Source: Brassica napus (lineage: Eukaryota > Streptophyta > Magnoliopsida > Brassicales > Brassicaceae). From it: a stretch of 64,000 nt of DNA. The notes beneath the pieces are model-generated. The model was not told the origin of the DNA, ran no database searches, and saw nothing but the letters and a program-made list of their open reading frames with translations. Below are positions 20,680 through 29,945 of the stretch, piece after piece (the stretch's first letter is position 1; every line of letters starts with the position of its first letter). Both the position numbers and the translations under genes were made by a program. The stretch lies in assembly GCF_020379485.1 (NCBI RefSeq), contig NW_026014629.1:186001-250000 (forward strand), in the 5' to 3' direction.

Positions 20680-22053
20680 TAGACTATATTTGCAAAGTGA
20701 TTTTGTTACACGTCATTTCTAAAATCAATTTCAGAAAACAAATATGATGTGGCTACTAAAATTGATGACATGTCTTATAGCTTAATATGACATGGACAAT
20801 TGCATTTAATGTTAATTTATACTTTTGGTAAACTTTATAAAATATAGTAATAATTCATATATTATATTTAATGTCAATTTATATTTTTGAAACTTTTTTT
20901 TAGAATATGAGAATAACTCATAAATCATCATTAAAATAAATATATTCAAATATGACATTATAAATTTCGAAATATAATTTAATTATATATTTTTAAATTA
21001 TATAATTTATTACTAAAATTTTCAAAAATGTTTACAATTTTTTTAGAAAATTTTATAAATTTAATCGTAAAATCATTATTTTCTTATATATCTACAAATT
21101 TTATAAATATTGTTTAATTCTAATTTTTGGTAATTATGCAACTTTTACAAATGTACTTAATATATTTAATTAAAATAAATAGATAGATTTTAGACAATTG
21201 CATTTAATTTTAATTTATATTTTTGGTAAACTTTTTAAAATATCGTAATAACTCATATATTACATTTAATGTCAATTTATATTTTCGGATTTTTTTTAGA
21301 TATGGGAATAACTCATAAATCATCATTAAAATAAAATATATTCAAATCTGGCATTATAAATTTCCCTAGACTATATTTGTGAAGTGATTTTGCCACATGT
21401 CATTTCTACAATTAATTTCACAAAACAAATATGACGTGGCTACTGAAATTGATGACATGTCTTATAGCTTAATATGATGTGGACAATTGTATTTAATGTT
21501 AATTTATACTTTTGGTAAACTTTATAAAATATGATAATAACTCATATATTACATTTAATGTCAATTTATATTTTTGGAAATTGTTTTAGAATATGGGATT
21601 AACTCATAAATCATCATTAAAATAAATATATTCAAATATGACATTATAAATTTCGAAATATAATTTAATTATATATTTTTAAATTATACAAATTTATTAC
21701 TAAAATTTTCAAAAATGTATACAATTTTTTTAGAAAATTATACAAATTTAATCGTAAAATCATTATTTTCTTATATATCTACAAATTTTATAAATATTGT
21801 TTAATTTTAATTTTTGGTAATTATGAAACTTTTACAAATGTACTTAATATATTTAATTAAAATAAATAGATAGATTTTGGGCAATTGCATTTAATTTTAA
21901 TTTATATTTTTGGTAAACTTTTTAAAATATCGTAATAACTCATATATTACATTTAATGTCAATTTATATTTTCAAATTTGTTTTTAGATATGTAAATAAC
22001 TCATAAATCATCATTAAAATAAATATATACAAATATGGCATTATAAATTTCGA
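20680..22053. repeat. 687-bp tandem duplication with nested subrepeats
   Basis: Segments 20680-21366 and 21367-about 22053 are near-identical over about 687 bp, both beginning TAGACTATATTTG. Within each, a ~290-400 bp module containing 'tttggtaaactt', 'atttaatgtcaatttat' and 'actcataaatcatcatt' occurs twice, so the module is seen about four times. The sequence is strongly AT-rich and non-coding. It probably forms the body of the Helitron whose 3' end lies at 22483. Confidence 0.8.
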
Positions 22054-22483
22054 AATATAATTTAATTATATATTTTTTAATTATACAATTTTATTACTAA
22101 AAATTTCAAAAATATATACAATTTTTTTAGAAAATTATAAAAATTTAATCGTAAAATCATTATTTTCTTATATATCTACAGATTTTATAAGTATTATTTA
22201 ATTTTATGTTTTTAGTAATTATGCAACTTTTACAAATGTATTTAATATATTTAATTAAAATAAATAGATAAAAAATCTATCTAAGATTATAATTTCAAAT
22301 ATATACATGCATATTCTTAAATATATTTTTTATGTTTAATTAATCAAATTTATATTAAAATATTGATACGAAGACAAAAATTTACAATATTAATAAAATT
22401 TTATTTTAAAATATAATTTATATTTACCTGTTAAAAAATATTTTAAACTTTTTTTACTGCACATGGTGCAGGAAGACACCTAG
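22054..22483 (+). mobile_element. Helitron 3' terminus (plus strand)
   Basis: The sequence ends TGCAC-ATG-GTGCA (hairpin, 22458-22470), nine bases, then CTAG (22480-22483) followed by T. A short hairpin about ten bases before CTRR and a host T is the diagnostic Helitron 3' end. The 5' end was not found; the element probably reaches left through the 687-bp duplication to around 20.6 kb. Confidence 0.7.
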
Positions 22484-22527
22484 TAATGGATTACACTTAA
22501 AGTAACTACTATGCTTTATTAGTTGGA

Positions 22528-22837
22528 TAAATTATGGGCAATTCTCTCAAATAGCTATTTTTAAGTTCTTGTCACAAAAATAACTTTCTATAAAGAAAAT
22601 GACCAAAATAATTTATTTTTATTTTAAAAATTTTAATATTTATTTTTTAAAATTTGAAACTCTATCCTCAAAACTTCACACCTCTTAACTCTAAACCCTA
22701 AATATAAATTAGTTAACTCTAGGGTATAAATGCATTTTTATTCTTTATAAAATTTATTTTTGTCTTTTTTCTCACTAAGAACTATTTTTGTAACAAAAAT
22801 TTAGAAAAAGCTATCCTACTAAATTTGTCATAAATTA
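22528..22837. mobile_element. MITE with ~60-bp degenerate inverted ends
   Basis: The left end (TAAATTATGGGCAATTCTCT..., then 'aaatagctattttt', 'cacaaaaata') matches the reverse complement of the right end (TAATTTATGACAAATTTAGT..., then 'gatagcttttt', 'acaaaaatag') over about 60 bp with mismatches. The inside is AT-rich with a 'ctctaaaccctaaat' stretch. No transposase. Superfamily unassigned. Confidence 0.65.
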
Positions 22838-22976
22838 TTACTATATTTTATTTATATCTTGTTCTTAAAGTGATCGATTGTCTCATCAAGGCCGAGTATT
22901 TTGGTCGTGGTTGGAGATAGTTCTCTTAAGCTTCTGCGGGCTGAAGATTAATGCAAGAAGCAAAGCAAAACATTAA

Positions 22977-23229
22977 GGTCTGACTGGTGACCATTCGGAA
23001 AATAAGAGGAACAAATTAAAAAGGAATGTTAGGGAATAAAATAGCAGGAATGAAAATGAATGGTTGTTCCTTATCACTTTTAACAAGGAATACTTTTGTT
23101 CTTTAATTCTCTACAAAAAAAAATGAAAGGAAGTGAGAGGAAATTATTATTCCTTGTGAATTGTGATTTTTTTCAGGAACGTTAGGGAACGCATTATTCC
23201 TCGCCGTTCCCTGATCACCATTCATACCC
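22977..23229. mobile_element. Tourist/Harbinger-like MITE, TAA target duplication
   Basis: The left end GGTCTGACTGGTGACCATTC and the minus-strand right end GGGTATGAATGGTGATCAGG form imperfect inverted repeats. TAA flanks both sides (22974-22976 and 23230-23232). The 253-bp interior repeats 'ggaatg/gttcc' motifs and has no coding region. End type and 3-bp duplication fit the PIF/Harbinger group. Confidence 0.72.
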
Positions 23230-24096
23230 TAATAATAGGGGGCTAAAGTACAGCAATAAGTAAAGACTAGTTTTTTGTAGTTTAATCTAAATAATGGCTT
23301 TGCAGAATTTTCTGGTTGAACTGTTAACTCCCATCAATTATTTGAAATCCATTGGTTGAGCTTATTGTTTCGTCCGCTTAATTAGATAAAATTTATGAAA
23401 ATGTATATTTATTAAGTTGTATTTAATCCCTCAAATCAAAATATTTAAGAATAAAATGAAAGCACTATATAGTGATCGTCCATAGTCGATGTCCACGTCG
23501 AGAGATGATGTGAGGTTTGGTGGTTGTGAAGGAGCGATAGTCACTCTCCTAGTAAGCTAAGTTGAAAAGCAATTGGTGATGACTGATGGCTGAGAAGCCT
23601 CTTGCCACTTATGGAAACCTGCGTCTTTTGTGATTGATTTGGTGGATATATGCTTCTTGCGCCTGCTAGTTAATGTATATACAGTAAAACCCTATAAAGT
23701 ATAAACAATACAGGTAACATAAATGTCATATATTTCTTGGTTGGTTGGTTGGTTGGTTATTGAGTCGCTTTTACTATCTTCATGGGTGGTCGATCACCTT
23801 GGAATCTTTAGAGGAAAAAAAGCAAATGTTGTAAATTCTAAACGTTATTCAAATACTTCTAGCAATTGACCATTTAAACGTTATAAATATCATGTGTATA
23901 AATTTTATATTTTTTCTATAATTTTTATAGGGTGTGTAGCGAAAGAAATTATAGGTCATGCACTGTTGGATCGCCGTTAAGAGCGATCGATTAGAGTTTA
24001 TTTATTAATCGTCAACAACTGAGATGTTTTTATTGTTTAAAATGCGTAAACCAAAAATAATATGCAAAACATAAAAAAGGTGAAGATAAAAATTAA
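23230..24096. other. Intergenic, possible gene relic
   Basis: A less AT-rich patch at about 23470-23660 may be an old gene fragment, but no frame is recognisable. A (GGTT) microsatellite lies at 23738-23758. The rest is AT-rich spacer. Confidence 0.4.
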
Positions 24097-24972
24097 CTAG
24101 ATCTTTGATCGTTACATCCGCACGAGTTTTATTTATAGAAAAGATTTACATTTACATCCCAAAAATTTATGATTTTTTTGCAAACCCAAAAATTTGTGAC
24201 TAGTTGTAAATAGTTTGTTGTTATCTTCGAATTCTATAATTTATTTTCATGTGATTTAATTAAAATTATTACTACAAAATGTCTTTGATTAAAAAAATAT
24301 TATAGATGTTACTCCAAATCATTTTGAAAATAAATAAATATAAAACTCTAAATATTAGGATAAACATGTTGAGAGACATGAGTATGAGAATATGATGTTT
24401 TGTAGATTTAGTTGAAAGTATACATATATAGTTTTCATTTTAGGTTTTATGAATATATGATGATATCTAAATAAATTTTAATGTATATGATTTTCTTTTA
24501 TGATTTCAGTTAATAGGATAGATATTAGTATAGTATGTGCTTAGAATATCTAGATAGCAACTGATTTGTTAGATATTAAACTGATTGATTATAATTATTT
24601 TCTTTTGAAATTGTATAAATGATTTTGTATTAGATATTTCGTAATTTTAGGCGTCATATAAACAACGGAGCATACATTAATGAATAAATTTTTATAGCAC
24701 ATAGAGTCATATTTAAGTTTTGTTGTTGAAAACTATCGTAGATAATATATTTATTAAATATTTTATATTAATATTTTAATATTTTAATATTTCAAGTTTA
24801 AAATTTGTATGCAAGTTTGTGTAATAACTTCATTTATATTTAAGTTTAGTTACATAAGAATTAATTGTTAGCATATTATTAGGTAAATAAAAACATACAT
24901 TTGATAAATTTTTATGGGATGATCCAAAAAAAAATTTACAGATAAAAAATTCATAACTTCTATTATTATAGT
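24097..24972 (-). mobile_element. Decayed non-autonomous Helitron
   Basis: The minus-strand 3' end reads CTCGTGCGGATGTAACGATC, AAAGAT, CTAG, T at 24097-24100, a weakened version of the usual hairpin end. A 5'-like terminus (TATAATAATAGAAGTTATGA) lies near 24972, with the leading TC apparently mutated. A second 5'-type terminus (about 24973-25285) follows, suggesting stacked fragments of the same family. Confidence 0.6.
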
Positions 24973-25291
24973 TTTAAAAATCATAAACATACTAAATATT
25001 GTATTCACCTAAATGTTATACCCAAGTATATTCAAAATTGTATAAGGATGATGTGTGTCAAATTAAAAAAAAAACTTATAGTTTTAAATCATGAATCATA
25101 ATTTTCATTGATATAAAATATACATCTACATTTGATGAACCTATATACATTGAACTAAAGCTTCTCAATGCTTTGATACATTAAAATGGATCATAAAAGG
25201 ATATTCTTGAAATATTTTATTAGGTCTAAATTAAAAAAAAAATCACACATGAAAACTTCATATGACTTTTTTTTTTAATAGTATAAATAAA
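24973..25291 (-). mobile_element. Helitron 5' terminal fragment
   Basis: On the minus strand the segment opens near TATACTATTAA (about 25285), then 'aaaagtcatatgaag' and 'catgtgtgat', matching the 5' subterminal sequence of the Helitron at 14423-15765. No separate 3' end is visible, so it is a truncated copy sandwiched between two Helitrons. Confidence 0.5.
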
Positions 25292-27598
25292 TTAGATTTT
25301 GACTCACCCTTTTAAAGCGCGGGATATATTTCTTTGACAACTTTGTATAATCGCATTTTTTTATTTATTTAATGTAGGCATGGATTTAAAATCCATAACC
25401 CGAAGTCTGAACTGAAACTAAACCAAAAATATCTGATCCGTACCCGGTTTGAAATATAAAAATACCAGAATGTATCTTGTAGGGTGGTACAAAACATATC
25501 CAAACCCGAAGTATTATTTTGGCAAACCTGAACAAGTAACCCGAAAAAAAAACCCAAAAAAATCTGAAAATCCAATCCAATGCATGTCCAAATTAATCAC
25601 AAATATGAATATTTGAAACATAAATATTTACTTCAAATATTCAATTCTATATTTATTTTCAAATGGTATCTTAACTAAGTATATTTTTTTTAAATAAGTA
25701 TCTTAAATATCCAATTATATATAAATAAGTATTTATTTCTTATGTTTTGCTTTTAAATTTTGGATTTAACTTCGGATATATCGGAACAGAACCAATATCA
25801 CTCAAATCCGATAGATATATGGTTACTTTATAGGTTTTAGGATCTGATACAAATTAGAACCAAAACCGATGTATTATATCCGAATCCGATTCATACTTAC
25901 AAATTTACTAGAATAAGACTTTTAGAACCAAAATTCAAAATACCCAACTCATATCCTAACGGGTACCTGAACGCCTAAGCCTAAGTTAAAGTGTGTTTTA
26001 TGTTTTGTTCAATTATTTTTATATTTGATAAATATTTTACATGTTTGTTGGAATAAACCTTAAAACTATACTCATAAATTTTAATTATGTCATTAAATAT
26101 TAATAGTAGCTAACTGATATTTATTTTATCAAATATATATATATATATATATATAATGTCTAATTTTAATACTCCATATAAAGAGTTATATTATTTTGAA
26201 TTTGTTGAAAGTTTTGAAGGATTTGTTTCTTGCATTTGGATTAAAGTACAGTTGTATGTATACGAATTATTAGGCATATATAATTATTTTATATATTAAT
26301 AAATAAAATATAATTGATTAGTTACTTAAATTTAGTTTTAATATAAATTAAATTTATTACTTTAAAAATCAATATATTATTTATTTAGCTCCTTAATTTT
26401 AGGCTAGGATATATATATTTAATAATAATTAAGTTAGCTATAAGTAGAAATAATAGGAAGGCTAGTTAATTGTAATTGTCCAACCTATATTATTTGTAAG
26501 TAGATCAAAAATGATTTTTTTGATGAAATTTCAAATTTATTGATAATAAGTAAAAGAATGTTATTTACATGAGAGGAACAATCTATTTGCTATATCTCTA
26601 AGCTGTGTTATAAAAATCGATATCAAAGTGTGATTTCAAACCATCTCCTAGCATTCCTCCCAACTTGTGCTCCGACTTATATTTGAGTGAATAAATCTTG
26701 TTCCTCATAGCCTTATCAATGAATCTCTTCATCTGCTCTATTGAGTGTCTACGTTGCTGGTGTCGCCTAGCGTTTCTCTCTCGCCAAATGTGGTAGATTA
26801 GGGTCTGAAAGAAGAGTCGAACTATGCAAGAGTCTACTCCTTTAGTGCCCATTGCCTGTAGACAGACGCTGCAATGTCCACTGCCAGTCTGGGCTAACAC
26901 AAGAACCCACAAGTTTATGAGCAGGAGCCTCCCATATCGTGTAGGAATAGGGACATGAAAAGTACATATGGTCTCTTATCTCATCTCTTTCTCCAAACAG
27001 TTCACATCCTTGAATCATTCCCCAGTGTCTCATACGATCACCCGTAGAAAGCCTATTCTTAATGGCCAGCCAAGTGATAAAAAAGTAGCGGGGAACTCCT
27101 TGTGGGAACCAAACCACTCTATACCATCCCACCTTATTGCGCTTCAATCTCAGTTGATCCCAAGTTTTGGATGAAGAAAAAGTATCTCTGTAGTCATCAA
27201 CCTCGTGTCTCCAAAGCATTACATCTCTTCCGCTCTCAGGCTGAGGAGCATCTATAGCCAGAATGCTGTTACGTAACTCTTGAAAGCGCCTACTTATCTG
27301 CCCCTGAATGTTCCATCCGTTCGTTGTTACCGTTTCACTAACTGTGGCGTGTCTCCGCACACCAAGATAGATAGTACCTGCAGCTCCGGTGATGTCGATC
27401 AAACGCCCTTTACCCAATCAATCATCAAACCAGAAGTGACAGCTTGTGCCATCCCTGATGTCCACCTTAAGATAGTTATATGCTACATCCCTCAACTTCA
27501 AAAGTTTCCTCCATATCCAAGACCCTTTGGAATCATCCCTAACATTCCAAAAAGAATTTTTACTTTAGGAGATAATGATTTTGTTTTAATAGTATTGA
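25292..27598 (-). mobile_element. Non-autonomous Helitron with internal LINE insertion
   Basis: The minus-strand 3' end is CCCGCGCTTTAAAAGGGTGA, GTCAAAAT, CTAA followed by T (25291-25295). The 5' end is TCAATACTATTAAAACAAAA at 27598. Length is 2.3 kb, of which about 1.06 kb is a LINE fragment inserted close to the 5' terminus (26519-27573). The 5' end directly abuts the 3' end of the next Helitron at 27599. The remaining interior is AT-rich and includes a 'ccgaaccc'-type degenerate repeat (25378-25975). Confidence 0.75.
26519..27573 (-). mobile_element. 5'-truncated LINE fragment (zf-RVT region), 9-bp target duplication
   Basis: The minus strand encodes the C-terminal part of a LINE ORF2: GSWIWRKLLKLRDVA..., the zf-RVT zinc-binding region (CELFGERDEIRDHMYFSC), then YHIWRERNARRHQ. 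A TGA replaces a Trp codon near 27420 and the frame breaks again near 26880, so it is dead. AATGATTTT flanks both sides (26510-26518 and 27574-27582). Removing the insert restores a normal Helitron 5' end. Confidence 0.8.
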
Positions 27599-29603
27599 CT
27601 AGATTTTGATCCGCGCTTCGAAAGTGCAGATTGTCTTCTGATAATAACATTGTTAGATATAAATTAATGTTATGGTTTTGATATACATTATTAAGTTATA
27701 AAGTTTCATTATATCAAAGAAGATTTTTTTTTGTTTAAAATTATAGAATTTATCAATTAGTTTATTTAAGATTTTTATGTACACTTTCATTTTACAACGT
27801 CATTTTTATATTTTGTATATATTTTATAAGAGTTATATTTGTTAAGTTGGTGAGACATAAGATTTACTTAGAATAAATATATTATCAGTGTTTTTATACA
27901 CGACCCAAACCTGTGGTCAAACCGGTCAATTCGGTGATCTATGTATAGTCCGGTTCAGATTTAGTTAAAACGTGATAAGTAAAAATCTTATAAAATTTGG
28001 TAAAAACTCAAAAGCCCATCATTAATCTGCGATGTGATAATGATTAACCCGATAAAAACCTATATAAATCTGATGATATTTTCTTAGAAAAAATGATATA
28101 CTTTTTAATAGTATATAAATTTGAATAAAATATTTGATTTGTGATTCTTTAATTTAATACTGTTAAAAGAGAATCACTCTAAAAACTAAACAAATATTTT
28201 GTGTGACCTAAAATAAACTAATCAAAATTCTAATAATTTCATATTCTATAACTTATAAAATTAATGTTTTACGGGTGTCTATAAGGTATAGGAGTTTAAG
28301 ACATGAGGTTAGAATTGTTAAAATATTTTCATTCAATAATGAATAGAATGGTGTGTGACCTAATATATTTATAGAAAATAACCAATCTCTTCACAATACA
28401 AAAAACATATCTCATAATTCTCTTACATTTTAAAAAACTTATCTCACGTTCATGTGTCTTTTTGTTTCGAAGGCTTCTCACGTTCATGTGCCGTGTAATT
28501 ATTGTGTGCTTATACCATACATGATAAACTCAAGTTAAGAAAAAATAGAACGATTGGTCTATTCATTGTTATATGATATAAATATATAATATATGATTAT
28601 ACATATCAATTAAGAAATGGGAAATTTCCACAAATTTCACATTCATACTACCACTTTTCATGTTTACACTAACCACTTTTACCTCCACTTTTAATAAAGC
28701 GTAAAAGACACTAATACCCCTAGGGTTAATATTGTATTTTTAACAAATTCAAATATATTTAATTATATTTTAATATTCTAATTTGAATATGTATATTAAA
28801 ATATACAAATATTTATTAGTTTAAATATCTTACTTTAATATTTTATTTTAATAAGTTGAAGTAGTTTTTTAAAATTTATTAATATATGTTATTTTCCATA
28901 TGTAATTATTTTTTAAAAAATTTAAATATTTAATAAATGGATTAATTAACTTTATATTTATTAATTGGTTTACCAATTTAATTATGAATATCAATTATGT
29001 ATATATAAATATTATAGAACTTTTATTTCTTATTCTATAAATCAAAAAATGAATTAGTATTCATTTATAATAATATTTAATATTTATTACGAATGTTATT
29101 ATTTAAAATTAAATACCAAAAATAAAAAATATATTTACATTTTAAATATAAACTATTTAATGTAATCTTAGAAAAAGATACTTAAGAATCCTTTAGAAAT
29201 CTTATTTTGAAAATATAAAAATAATATGTTATATATAGTATATATTTAATACCCCCTCCATTTCAATATAGATGATATTTTAGAAGAAATATTTTGTTTC
29301 AATTTACATGAAGTTTTGAGGTTTTAAGATTAACTTTAACTTTATTGGAAACTGTTCAACCAATTAGATTTTACGTGTTTTTTTATAATTGTTTAAATGA
29401 TTTAAAAACTATATTTTTTAAATGCTTTTTTTTCTTAAATCTAACTTTTTTAATCTTTGTGCACTAAGGCAAAATATCAAGTATTATGAAATGGAGGGAG
29501 TAATAACTAAGTTAGTTGAATGAGAAATAATAGAAAATTTAATTAATGTAATGACCCAACGGTTTGTAAGTATATAAAAAGTTTTCTTGTTTAATAGTAT
29601 TGA
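27599..29603 (-). mobile_element. Non-autonomous Helitron with clean termini
   Basis: On the minus strand this 2,005-bp element starts A|TCAATACTATTAAACAAG at 29603 and ends CTGCACTTTCGAAGCGCGGA, TCAAAAT, CTAG|T at 27599. Both junctions fit insertion between A and T. The interior is AT-rich, non-coding, and contains a Stowaway MITE (29252-29500). Its 3' end abuts the 5' end of the Helitron at 25292-27598 without a spacer base. Confidence 0.85.
29252..29500. mobile_element. Stowaway MITE inside a Helitron
   Basis: The 249-bp element has ends CCCCCTCCATTTCA and (minus strand) CTCCCTCCATTTCA with inverted similarity over about 30 bp, flanked by TA (29250-29251 and 29501-29502). It is non-coding and inserted into the Helitron at 27599-29603. 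Confidence 0.88.
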
Positions 29604-29945
29604 TGTATCCTCCACCGGTTTTATTCTTAGTGTGCCACTAAATTTTTGTAGGCAGTATACAAATCTTCACATTTTGGGGATACTGAGCTTTTTTTTCTTC
29701 TATTCACTTCATTATTATTATCAAATGCTATGAGAGATTAAACGGATCCCTAAGAATACTAACGGTAGAATTTGGTTAGTTGAACAGTGTGTATATGTAC
29801 AACAGCATGATTAAGGCAACTCCATGGAGGTTTCTAAAACACTATCCTTTTTTAACACCAAATTGATTAATAATTGCGAATAGCTAGTACAAAGAAGTGG
29901 CCAAACGCAAAGCGTTTTTTGCCAATGAGCCTGCAGTCACGTTCT

